From contig CAWUXE010000016.1 of NCBI GenBank assembly GCA_963926475.1, forward strand, positions 130,288-194,287: a stretch of 64,000 bases of DNA, given 5' to 3'. The notes under the pieces are model-generated. The model was not told the origin of the DNA and ran no database searches. It saw only the letters and a program-made list of their open reading frames with translations. How positions within the stretch are numbered: the first letter of the stretch is position 1; the number at the start of each line of letters is the position of its first letter. The position numbers and the translations under genes are program-made. Shown one piece after another: positions 53,532-61,694 of this stretch. The DNA comes from UBA2040 sp002384725 (GTDB lineage: Bacteria; Bacteroidota; Bacteroidia; Flavobacteriales_D; Crocinitomicaceae).

Positions 53532-53762
53532 TTATAGTTTGTCTACGAGAACTTGAAGTGCCTCTTCGGGACGAAGTGATACTAAGGTTTGTCCCATTCT
53601 TACGGCCATTGGGCCATTGAAAGGAGCGCGAAGAGAAACTTCGATCGACTTGCCTCGCATAAACCCTAGCGCCAACAAAGCAGTATGGTTATCTCCAGTG
53701 CTTAAACCAGAAATTGTGGCCTTGTCGCCTACCTTTAAATCGGAAAGATTGAATCCTATCAT
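53532..53762 (-). CDS. feoA: Ferrous iron transport protein A
   Basis: I use the ATG at 53762 (76 residues); an in-frame ATG at 53795 would lie upstream of the -7 box at 53770-53777. The protein is an SH3-like cytoplasmic domain: IGFNLSDLKVGDKATISGL, then LALGFMRGKSIEVSLRAPFN and ALQVLVDKL. FeoA interacts with FeoB and modulates its GTPase. First gene of feoA-feoB-small Cys protein. Confidence 0.93.
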   Translation of the reverse strand: MIGFNLSDLKVGDKATISGLSTGDNHTALLALGFMRGKSIEVSLRAPFNGPMAVRMGQTLVSLRPEEALQVLVDKL

Positions 53763-53769
53763 CGAGTAA

Positions 53770-53777
53770 CAAAAGTA
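53770..53777 (-). promoter_or_regulatory. -7 box of the feo operon
   Basis: On the minus strand TACTTTTG matches TAnnTTTG, with TTTG elements about 9-15 bases upstream. It ends seven bases before the ATG at 53762, giving a very short leader. No Fur-box-like inverted repeat was obvious. Confidence 0.45.
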
Positions 53778-53862
53778 CGAAGAACTCAAAAACAAACCCT
53801 ACCCTAAAAAAGGGATTTTACACCTTAAATTGGTTTAGTGACTTTTTTAACTTTAAACGACT

Positions 53863-56800
53863 CTAAAACTTGATTTTCCACCCACGTTGATGCAAAACTC
53901 GATAGAAAGTCAATAGTTCATTGGCATCTTTCAGTTTTTCTATCAAGTTTTTGAATTCTACTTCCTTTGGTTCTGTTTCTTTTGAAATTGATTTCACTTT
54001 CAATTTATGCGGGAAATAGAACAGAGTTTCGTCTTTCGACGTTTCAATTTGCAGTAAAAACAGACGAAGTAAATTCAAGGAATCATTATCACTTAAAGAT
54101 AAATCTGAGGACTGAATAGAGGAGAAAAAGTCAATTTTTTGTTTGGCTCTTGACAACAGCACATTCAATCTCCGTCGACCACTTTTACGGTTCAATGGAC
54201 CAAAATTTAAATTCAATTTTCCCTCTTCATTTTTGGCGTAACCTAAACTAATCAAAAGATGATCACATTCTTCACCTTGCACATTTTCGAGGGCACGAAA
54301 GAATAATTTGTTGCTATCGATTTTCTCTTCTAACAACAGTTTATCCTTATTGGACAAGTGCTTGTTGATGCATTTCAATTGTGTTTCTGAAAAAGCAACA
54401 ACCCCAATCGAGTCGTTTGATTGCAATTTCTCACTCAATAATTGGGCGAGAGCTTTTGCTTCTTCTTGATTTCCTTGCTCCAGATAAACTCCATTTTTCA
54501 CGTAGTGAAGTTCTACCGGATTTACCTGTCGATTTGCATTCGGATAGGCGATTAATTCATTATCGTAAAAATAACGATTGGAAAAATCAATCAATTCTGG
54601 ATGTTGACTGCGGTAATGATGCTTGAGCATTACTTTTGGCCAATTGTAGCGCGCTTGATGAAGTAAATCTATTGGTTCTGAATCGCCAGCTTTGAAAAAA
54701 TTAGACGGCGACATTTGATGCTCATCACCCAAGATCATTGCTCGATTACTTCGGTGTAAACTGCCCAAAGCATTGCTCAAAGGAATTTGTGTGGCTTCGT
54801 CGAAAAAGGCCATGTCGAAAAGGTTTTCTTCCAAGGGAAAAAAGTCGCCCACTTGAGCGGGATTAACCATCCAAATAGGCATCAAGGTTAAAATCCATTC
54901 TCTTGCTTCTGACTGCAATAACTCTCGAATAGTAGGGTGACTTCGTGTTTTTCCAAACTCCTTTATCAACAAGGAACGGCCTTTTCGCAAAACTCCTTTT
55001 CGACTTTTTTGCTCATCAGTAAGCTTTCTTGCGGGCATTCGCAAAAGTTCGTTCAATATGTCAAATTGACCTTTCCTTTTCAGGATAATATCTTGCGCAA
55101 AACTTACTGATTCTTTGTCTTCATGAATTAAAATATCTTGCAGTAACTCGTCCAAATCGTCCAATACAAAATCTTTAAACGCAGGAAAACTTTCTACAAA
55201 ACGGATCCAATTACTTTTGAAGGTTTCGGCTTCTAATTGTTCGAAATTTTCGCAATTACCGAAATGTTTGTACAGACTGGAAGGGAGTTTGACGAGTTTT
55301 TTTCGGTTGCTCAAGAAATCTGGGAAATGATCGGTGAACACTTGAAAAACATCCCCAATCGAATCGCTGTTTTCCAATTGAAAATAGGTTCTAATGTTTT
55401 GGTAAAAGTCATTTAAGCGAATATTGGCATCGGCTAATTTTGCATTCGTTATAGCGTCTGTTTCGTTCCAAAGGGTCCAATTTTCAATTGCCATTTTGGC
55501 ATGAAGATCTTTCACCCAGAATATTTCAGTCTCTTCTTTTATTCCTATGCTCGTTAGTTTCTTTTCAAGTTCTCTAAAATCTGCTTTTTTATTGTGATGT
55601 TCCAAGTTAGCGGTCAGTGCATTTTCTAATTCAACGAACGGACTTTTCAGGATAGATTTAAGATACTTTTTTACCTTCCTTTTTTGAAAAAAGCCAGCAG
55701 CCTTTATTTCTTTTAATAAAGATTGCGTTTCAGAAAGAGAGGGTGATTTTTGCCAATGGTTGTTTTTTTCTTTCGCATTGTCCACTTCCTTTTTAAGAAC
55801 AAAGTATTTTTTACTCCAACGGAGAAATTTATTCGTATCGGGAGAATCGGGTTTTAATATGGGGAAATAATCCTTGTGGTTTTCGTTCCTTAGAATTTGG
55901 GCAAAGGAGGCTTGCTTGAGCAGTTTTTCAAGTTCATCCTTGGTGTTGAATTGAAATTGTTCGCGAAGTTCAGTGTACTTTCTTTGAAGCTCGCCTACCT
56001 TTTCATCAAATTGAAAAACCTCTTCTTTTTCCAGTCTTTTTTTCGAAATGTGCCGTGTGATTTCATTCAAGTTTTGAGAAAAAAGTTCGGCTAAAACAAC
56101 TTTCCTCTTTAAAAACTCACGGATGCTGGCGGCCGCCCCGACGTATTTTGCTTTTTTAAGCTTTTTGCCTTTTTTTAATTCACGGAATTCCAAAAAAGAT
56201 ACGCCCCCGATCAATTCTTTGTTGGACAATACATTCAATTTGAACTGCAATCCATCCAATTTTAATTTGGAAACAGGAAGATGTGGAGAAACAATGCGGG
56301 CATAGCTTTCCAAGAATTGCCACGTTTCTTTGAGTTGGTCCAAGAGAGATTGAGCATTCGCTTTTACTCCTTGTAAATAGGCAAATCGATTTAATCCAAC
56401 ACTATCAAGTTTTTGTTGCAGGACTTCTAGGGCTACTCTTTTTTCGGAAACCACCAAAGTGCTATTTTGTTGGCTCAAATTTTTTCCCAGCATGTTGGCC
56501 AATACTTGCGACTTGCCAGTTCCTGGAGGGCCGTGCACAACAATATTCTTTTTTATCAATTCCTCGAAGACGAATTGTTGATCGTTATCTGCCGGGAATA
56601 AAGCCCGGGGTTCCCTTTTGTATAGCAAAGGGGTTGCAGCCTCTTCAGAGAACAAACTTTGCAAATTGGCGGAAAGGACGTTCAATTGAGCCAAACCTTC
56701 CAATTCACGAAGAATAGTAAAACGATGGTGATGAAAGTTGCCAAAATGATTTTTAGCAAGAACACCGAATTCGAATCCTCGATCGGTCAATTGATCATTT

Positions 56801-57237
56801 AGTTGGGTCCAATCGGGCTTCGAAAAATCAATTTCTGGCCAATCAAAATCGAATTGCTTTTTAAAATAAAACAAGATGAACGGATTGAGAAATGCGTCCT
56901 CGTCGTCCCAAGTTATCTTGAATTTATTTTTGACTTTATCCAGAATAATCTCTGCTGGAAACAAAAGGATTGGCGATTCACAGACGGCGCCATTCCATTC
57001 CCATTTCAAAATTCCCTTTGAAAGACAAAAAACCGTCGTTCCACTTTCGCGAAAAACAAGCTTTGCTTTCTTGTAGGTACGGAGAATTTCAGAATCCGAA
57101 GAAATGACAAGTTCGTTTGTTTCATCGGCTATCTCGTACGTTTCCTTCTCAGAAAAATTGACAAGAATATCATTCCGATTGAAAGATTTCAAATCATCCG
57201 CAAGTTCCTGAATAATATGTGCTAAAGATTTTGACAA
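53863..57237 (-). CDS. SF1 (Upf1-like) helicase/AAA protein with a DUF4011-like N-terminus
   Basis: A 1124-residue protein. The N-terminal region (about 1-220) has DDLKSFNRNDILVNFSEKE, similar to the opening of DUF4011-type proteins. Walker A is IVVHGPPGTGKSQVLA (about residue 235). A long helical, Lys/Glu-rich insertion (about 330-700) follows, then motif II FFDEATQIPLSNAL (about 812), AMILGDEHQMSPSNFF, LKHHYRSQHPELIDFSN and the C-terminal motif RRLNVLLSRAKQKIDFF. These are the motifs of SF1B helicases of the Upf1/DNA2 group. No nuclease domain is visible. Such proteins occur in DNA repair and some defence systems; role here unknown. It is alone, with its own promoter region divergent from the PLP enzyme. 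Confidence 0.85.
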   Translation of the reverse strand: MSKSLAHIIQELADDLKSFNRNDILVNFSEKETYEIADETNELVISSDSEILRTYKKAKLVFRESGTTVFCLSKGILKWEWNGAVCESPILLFPAEIILDKVKNKFKITWDDEDAFLNPFILFYFKKQFDFDWPEIDFSKPDWTQLNDQLTDRGFEFGVLAKNHFGNFHHHRFTILRELEGLAQLNVLSANLQSLFSEEAATPLLYKREPRALFPADNDQQFVFEELIKKNIVVHGPPGTGKSQVLANMLGKNLSQQNSTLVVSEKRVALEVLQQKLDSVGLNRFAYLQGVKANAQSLLDQLKETWQFLESYARIVSPHLPVSKLKLDGLQFKLNVLSNKELIGGVSFLEFRELKKGKKLKKAKYVGAAASIREFLKRKVVLAELFSQNLNEITRHISKKRLEKEEVFQFDEKVGELQRKYTELREQFQFNTKDELEKLLKQASFAQILRNENHKDYFPILKPDSPDTNKFLRWSKKYFVLKKEVDNAKEKNNHWQKSPSLSETQSLLKEIKAAGFFQKRKVKKYLKSILKSPFVELENALTANLEHHNKKADFRELEKKLTSIGIKEETEIFWVKDLHAKMAIENWTLWNETDAITNAKLADANIRLNDFYQNIRTYFQLENSDSIGDVFQVFTDHFPDFLSNRKKLVKLPSSLYKHFGNCENFEQLEAETFKSNWIRFVESFPAFKDFVLDDLDELLQDILIHEDKESVSFAQDIILKRKGQFDILNELLRMPARKLTDEQKSRKGVLRKGRSLLIKEFGKTRSHPTIRELLQSEAREWILTLMPIWMVNPAQVGDFFPLEENLFDMAFFDEATQIPLSNALGSLHRSNRAMILGDEHQMSPSNFFKAGDSEPIDLLHQARYNWPKVMLKHHYRSQHPELIDFSNRYFYDNELIAYPNANRQVNPVELHYVKNGVYLEQGNQEEAKALAQLLSEKLQSNDSIGVVAFSETQLKCINKHLSNKDKLLLEEKIDSNKLFFRALENVQGEECDHLLISLGYAKNEEGKLNLNFGPLNRKSGRRRLNVLLSRAKQKIDFFSSIQSSDLSLSDNDSLNLLRLFLLQIETSKDETLFYFPHKLKVKSISKETEPKEVEFKNLIEKLKDANELLTFYRVLHQRGWKIKF

Positions 57238-57303
57238 GCTATGAATTCAACTTTAAAAGTTCCGTACGAATTTAAACAAAAAAGACTGCTTTGTTATACT
57301 GTA

Positions 57304-57317
57304 CAAAACTAGTTTTG
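57304..57317. promoter_or_regulatory. 14-base palindrome in the helicase/PLP-enzyme spacer
   Basis: CAAAACTAGTTTTG is a perfect palindrome, 15 bases before the TAAATTTG box at 57332-57339. A possible operator for the PLP-enzyme gene. Confidence 0.3.
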
Positions 57318-57331
57318 GTGAGAAATCTTGC

Positions 57332-57339
57332 TAAATTTG
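57332..57339 (+). promoter_or_regulatory. -7 box of the Cys/Met PLP enzyme gene
   Basis: TAAATTTG matches TAnnTTTG. With transcription starting about 57343, the ATG at 57345 would sit at the very 5' end, so I favour the ATG at 57360 for the gene. Confidence 0.45.
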
Positions 57340-57359
57340 TTCAGATGAAAGAAGATAAA

Positions 57360-58499
57360 ATGAAATTCGCTACAAAAGTGATTCATGCCGGTGTACATCC
57401 AGATCCAACGACTGGAGCAATTATGACACCTATTTATCAAACTTCTACTTACGTTTTGGATGCAATAGGAGAGGATAAAGGATACAAATATTCACGAACC
57501 CAAAACCCTACTAGACATGCGTTAGAGAAGAATTTGGCTTCATTAGAAAACGGAAAATTTGGGGCATGTTTTGGTTCTGGGTTAGCGGCAATTGATTGTG
57601 TAATCAAGATGTTGAACCCGGGAGATGAAGTCATTTCAACCAATGATTTATACGGCGGATCATATCGTCTCTTCACGACAATTTTTGCGAAATACGGGAT
57701 TAAATTTCATTTCGTTGAAATGGGAGATGTAGCCGCTGTGGAACAATTAGTCAATACAAATACGAAATTGATTTGGGTAGAAACACCAACAAATCCAACG
57801 TTGAATATCATTGATATTTCCGCCATGGCGAGAATAGCCAAAACAGCTAATGCAATGCTTTGTGTCGACAATACTTTTGCAACACCTTACCTGCAAAACC
57901 CATTGGATTTAGGCGTTGATATTGTGATGCATTCTGCCACAAAATATCTCGGAGGACACTCTGATGTTGTGATGGGAGCATTAATCACTTCCAACGAAAA
58001 AATTGCCGAGGAAATTTATAGAATTCAGAATTCATCTGGAGCCATTACGGCGCCTATGGATTCGTTTTTAGTTTTGAGGGGTATTAAAACATTGCATTTA
58101 CGCGTACAGAGACATTGCGAAAATGGGGAGAAAATCGCTCATTTTCTTGCAGCTCACCCCAAGGTAGACAAAGTGTATTGGCCAGGATTAACATCTCACC
58201 CGAATCACGATGTTGCTAAAAAACAAATGCGTGGGTTTGGTGGAATGCTGTCTTTTACCTTAAAAGGAAATAAACTGGAGGATGCCCATAAGATTGTGGC
58301 AAACGTTAAAATTTTCGCACTAGCGGAATCTTTAGGCGGAGTTGAATCTTTAATTGGACATCCAGCAACAATGACGCATGGACCTATTCCAAAAGAAGAA
58401 AGAGAGAAAATAGGAATTGTTGATTCTTTAATTCGATTGAGTGTGGGAGTGGAAGATATTGACGATTTGATAGAAGATTTAGAACAAGCATTGAATTAA
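57360..58499 (+). CDS. Cystathionine gamma-synthase/lyase-type PLP enzyme
   Basis: I choose the ATG at 57360 (379 residues, MKFATKVIHAGVHPDP); other in-frame starts at 57291 and 57345 add non-conserved residues. The enzyme is a Cys/Met-metabolism PLP protein: TGAIMTPIYQTSTYV, YSRTQNPTRHALEKNLASLE, WVETPTNPTLNIIDI, LCVDNTFATPYLQNPL and the PLP Lys in VMHSATKYLGGHSDVV (about residue 196). AESLGGVESLIGHPATMTH is typical of gamma-synthase/lyase. It makes or breaks cystathionine in methionine and cysteine interconversion; synthase versus lyase cannot be told. Followed 10 bases later by the TrkA-like gene. Confidence 0.92.
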   Translation: MKFATKVIHAGVHPDPTTGAIMTPIYQTSTYVLDAIGEDKGYKYSRTQNPTRHALEKNLASLENGKFGACFGSGLAAIDCVIKMLNPGDEVISTNDLYGGSYRLFTTIFAKYGIKFHFVEMGDVAAVEQLVNTNTKLIWVETPTNPTLNIIDISAMARIAKTANAMLCVDNTFATPYLQNPLDLGVDIVMHSATKYLGGHSDVVMGALITSNEKIAEEIYRIQNSSGAITAPMDSFLVLRGIKTLHLRVQRHCENGEKIAHFLAAHPKVDKVYWPGLTSHPNHDVAKKQMRGFGGMLSFTLKGNKLEDAHKIVANVKIFALAESLGGVESLIGHPATMTHGPIPKEEREKIGIVDSLIRLSVGVEDIDDLIEDLEQALN

Positions 58500-58509
58500 T
58501 TTTAAGAAA

Positions 58510-59208
58510 ATGAAACACAATAAATTTGCAGTAATTGGTGTTGGACGATACGGCTCCACGATCGCGAAAAGACTGGCAGAAAAAGGGTCACAGGTTTTTG
58601 CTTTTGATGACAATGAAGATAAAATAGAGTCCATAAAAGACGATGTTGCCTTTGCCGTAACTTTAGATGCAACAGACAAAAAAGCATTGATTTCGCAATC
58701 TGTCAGCGATATGGATGCGATTGTAGTTGCCATCGGCGAAAATTTTGAGGCGACTATTTTAACCTGTGTTCACCTGTTGGATTTGAATGTAAAAAGAATC
58801 ATTGCAAGAGCTAGTGGCCTCCAACAAAAATTGATTTTGGAAAAAGTAGGTGTTCATGAAATCATTATTCCAGAGGATGAGGTGGCCTATGTTGTGCGCG
58901 AGAAATTGATAAATCCGAGTATTTTATCCTTCCTTCAGCTACCTGACGATTACGAGATTGCTGAAATAATTGCGCCAAAAGGAGTCATAGGAAGAACCAT
59001 CGATAATATTGAATTCAGGAATCACTATGAGTTGACTTTGGTGACTATAAAGCGTGAATTTGAAGAAGAAAAAAACGGGGAAAAAATTAAAGAACAACAT
59101 GTTATAGGTGTTCCGTCCAGTGATTCTAAAATTTTGGAATGTGATACTTTGGTTGTTTTTGGAACGGCAAAAAATGTTCAAAGATTCATGGATATAAATG
59201 AACTCTAG
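58510..59208 (+). CDS. TrkA/KtrA-type potassium-channel regulatory protein
   Basis: A 232-residue cytoplasmic protein with an RCK N-domain (FAVIGVGRYGSTIAKRLAEK nucleotide-binding loop; VFAFDDNEDKIESI; VTLDATDKKAL; IVVAIGENFEATILT) and an RCK C-domain (about 140-232). Such proteins bind NAD(H), ATP or ADP and gate a K+ transporter of the TrkH/KtrB family. No transporter gene is next to it, so the partner must be elsewhere. It follows the PLP enzyme by 10 bases; this may be shared transcription without shared function. Confidence 0.9.
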   Translation: MKHNKFAVIGVGRYGSTIAKRLAEKGSQVFAFDDNEDKIESIKDDVAFAVTLDATDKKALISQSVSDMDAIVVAIGENFEATILTCVHLLDLNVKRIIARASGLQQKLILEKVGVHEIIIPEDEVAYVVREKLINPSILSFLQLPDDYEIAEIIAPKGVIGRTIDNIEFRNHYELTLVTIKREFEEEKNGEKIKEQHVIGVPSSDSKILECDTLVVFGTAKNVQRFMDINEL

Positions 59209-59315
59209 CAAAAACAGTCTTTTAGGGTTCCTTTTTTCAATTAATTTCAACAACAATGTCTCCGTTTTTTTACTTTTGTTTTCCAACTAATTTATAACTT
59301 GCGACGATAATTTTA

Positions 59316-59335
59316 AACAGAATACAGATTCTGTT
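59316..59335. promoter_or_regulatory. Perfect 8-base inverted repeat upstream of the metalloprotease gene
   Basis: AACAGAAT-ACAG-ATTCTGTT is an 8+4+8 inverted repeat, 34 bases before the ATG at 59370. It is the right size for a dimeric regulator site or a small mRNA hairpin. Confidence 0.4.
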
Positions 59336-59369
59336 GTTATACTTTACAACTTCATAAATACCATTATAT

Positions 59370-61544
59370 ATGTTTAGGAAATTATTTTTTCTCATCTCCC
59401 TCCTTGTAGGCATGAACAGCTTTGCCCAAATAAGCCGAGAGATTAATCCACAAAACTGCAGGGAAGGGGAAAGTATTGAGTATTGTCGTCAACACGTTTT
59501 ACAAAATGAATTGATGAAAGCCCCTGCGTTTAAGAAACAATTTGAAAAAGACCAAGAGCAGCTGCGGAATGAAGAAGCAAGTTTCATTTCAAAAGGGAAA
59601 GGGGATATTCCGAATAAAGGAGTTATTTACCGCATTCCAGTTGTTTTTCACGTGGTGCACAACGGAGGAGATGAAAACATATCTACAGCACAAATTAAAG
59701 ATGCCTTATTTATTTTAAACAGAGATTTTGCTCGGGAAAACGCTGATGCAGATGTAGTTTACGCGCCCTTTCTGGGTATGCCAGCAGATGTTGAAATAGA
59801 ATTTGTATTTGCAACTATTGCTCCAGATGGCACTTGTTTTAGTGGTATCACGCGAACGAAAAACCCAATCACTTTTGATGGGGCGAGTGGACAAGACATT
59901 CGATCCGCTATAATTTCTGGAAATGATGTTTACAATGGCACATGGCCGGGCAACAGATATTTGAACATAATGGTATGCGATGATATTGGTGGAGCGGCAG
60001 GATATACATATTTACCTGGATCACAAGGGTCTTCAATGGGAAATGGAATCTATGTGCTTCAAAACTATGTAGGATCTTTTGGCACTGGTAGTGTAAGCCG
60101 AAGTAGAACTTTAACGCATGAAGTTGGTCACTGGTTGAATTTGCCTCATACATGGGGGTCTGGAAATAGCCCAGGCCCTGGACAAAACAATTGTAATCAA
60201 GATGATGGTGTTAGCGACACTCCTCTGACGGCTGGAAACACGAATTGCAACGTATTTTCAAACACTTGTAATGGCGATAATTCCTTCTGGGGTTTTGATC
60301 AAGTAGACAATGTAGAAAATTACATGGACTATTCTTATTGTTCAAAAATGTTCACGACGGGTCAAGCTTTGCGAATGAGAACAGCTATCACTTCTGGAGT
60401 AGGAGGAAGAAACAATGTCATCTCAACATCAAATCTAGCGCTTGTTGGTGCGGATAGTAATTTGGTCGTGTGTAAAGCCGATTTCTTCTCTTCGAAAACA
60501 GACATATGTATAGGTGCACAAATTGACTTTTTTGACGCTTCGTTTCATGATATTCAAGGTTGGAACTGGAGTTTCCCTGGTGGAACACCAAGCACGTCAA
60601 CGGCTGAGAATCCAGTTATCGTTTATAACACACCTGGAATTTATTCGGTTACTCTTGTAGCAACAGACGGTTCTTCAAATACCCAAACGGAATTAAAAAC
60701 AGCTTATGTTAACGTTCGTCCTTTTGGCTCAATTTTACCTTATACAGAAGGCTTTGAAAATTATACAACCTTGAGCGATCCGAATTCATTTTGGAGAGCA
60801 AAGAGTGGATCGGGGAACGCTTTTGAAGTGTACACAGGGACAGGTTCAGAAGGAAATAAAAGTATTCGTCTACAGAATTTTAATGAACCAGAAGGAGAAA
60901 CAGATGACTTAGTTTCCAATGGATTTGACTTAAGCAGTTTTGCGCCGACAGATACTGTTACCTTTAGTTTTAGATATGCGTATAGAAAACGAGGATCTCA
61001 AAACTATGAGGTGTTGAGATTTCAAGTATCAAAAGATTGCGGCGATATTTGGTCGACAAGAAAAACCATTGCTGGTTCCATCTTATCAAGTGAGGTGGTG
61101 TCATCTAACTGGACCGCTCAACCATCAGATTTTGTTCAAGTGCATGTGACGGGAATTAATCAAACGTTTTTCGTTTCGAATCTCTTAACACGATTTACTT
61201 TTGATTCAGACGACGGGAATAATTTGTTTTTAGATCAAATTAATTTTTACTCTGGAGGATCTTCTGCATTGACTTTAAATGAAGAAGAAATTCTGAGAGA
61301 AGTGAGTTTATACCCGAACCCATCGGAAGGAGAAATTAATTTGAAATTTTATACTTTCCAAGAATCTGATGTGAACATTAGCATACAAGATGTAACAGGT
61401 AAAGAACTACAACGAAACAGAATTAAAGCTTCGAATGGTGAAAACCTAGTTCTCATGGGGACAGAGAATCTTTCAGCAGGTATGTATTTCGTGCGGATCA
61501 ATGCTGGGTCATCTCAAGAGACTTTGCAGTTCGTTATTAAATAA
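59370..61544 (+). CDS. M43-like secreted metalloprotease with PKD and T9SS type A domains
   Basis: A 724-residue exported protein. Signal peptide about 1-19 (ending FAQ). An N-terminal pro-segment is followed by IPVVFHVVHNGGDENISTAQ, the M43 core, and HEVGHWLNLPHTWG (about 249-262) with a Met-turn NYMDYSYC further on. A PKD domain (about 367-447; WNWSFPGGTPSTSTAENPV), an anchor-J-like region (about 450-628; TEGFENYTTL, SIRLQNF) and a T9SS type A domain (about 640-724; LYPNPSEGEINLKF, AGMYFVRI) complete it. M43 includes pappalysin- and cytophagalysin-like proteases. Extracellular proteolysis is likely; the substrate is unknown. Confidence 0.92.
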   Translation: MFRKLFFLISLLVGMNSFAQISREINPQNCREGESIEYCRQHVLQNELMKAPAFKKQFEKDQEQLRNEEASFISKGKGDIPNKGVIYRIPVVFHVVHNGGDENISTAQIKDALFILNRDFARENADADVVYAPFLGMPADVEIEFVFATIAPDGTCFSGITRTKNPITFDGASGQDIRSAIISGNDVYNGTWPGNRYLNIMVCDDIGGAAGYTYLPGSQGSSMGNGIYVLQNYVGSFGTGSVSRSRTLTHEVGHWLNLPHTWGSGNSPGPGQNNCNQDDGVSDTPLTAGNTNCNVFSNTCNGDNSFWGFDQVDNVENYMDYSYCSKMFTTGQALRMRTAITSGVGGRNNVISTSNLALVGADSNLVVCKADFFSSKTDICIGAQIDFFDASFHDIQGWNWSFPGGTPSTSTAENPVIVYNTPGIYSVTLVATDGSSNTQTELKTAYVNVRPFGSILPYTEGFENYTTLSDPNSFWRAKSGSGNAFEVYTGTGSEGNKSIRLQNFNEPEGETDDLVSNGFDLSSFAPTDTVTFSFRYAYRKRGSQNYEVLRFQVSKDCGDIWSTRKTIAGSILSSEVVSSNWTAQPSDFVQVHVTGINQTFFVSNLLTRFTFDSDDGNNLFLDQINFYSGGSSALTLNEEEILREVSLYPNPSEGEINLKFYTFQESDVNISIQDVTGKELQRNRIKASNGENLVLMGTENLSAGMYFVRINAGSSQETLQFVIK

Positions 61545-61563
61545 TATTTTTCAACCCAATATG

Positions 61564-61596
61564 AAAAGAGCGCTCATTCCGAGGGCTCTTTTTTTT
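61564..61596 (+). terminator. Terminator of the M43-like gene
   Basis: Stem AGAGCGCTC / GAGGGCTCT (one mismatch; 61567-61575 with 61581-61589), five-base loop, then eight T. Confidence 0.75.
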
Positions 61597-61666
61597 GAAA
61601 AAACTTTCAACAAAATTGTGTAGACAACCTTTTTTCTTTTTTGTGTTTTTATCCCTAAATAAACTC

Positions 61667-61675
61667 TACCTTTTG
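61667..61675 (+). promoter_or_regulatory. -7-like box of the PhoH gene
   Basis: TACCTTTTG is close to TAnnTTTG; a TTTTTTG lies about 23 bases upstream and the ATG is 19 bases downstream. Confidence 0.35.
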
Positions 61676-61694
61676 TGAAAATACATCCCCCTTT

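Noticed and set aside
53805..53825. CCCT-AAAAAA-AGGG hairpin between the helicase and feoA
   Set aside because: The four-base stem is too short to call a terminator.
53863..59208. Idea that the helicase and its neighbours form a defence island
   Set aside because: Neighbours are feoAB, a Cys/Met enzyme and a TrkA-type protein, with no nuclease, toxin, methylase or mobile gene. The helicase is kept as a single-gene finding only.
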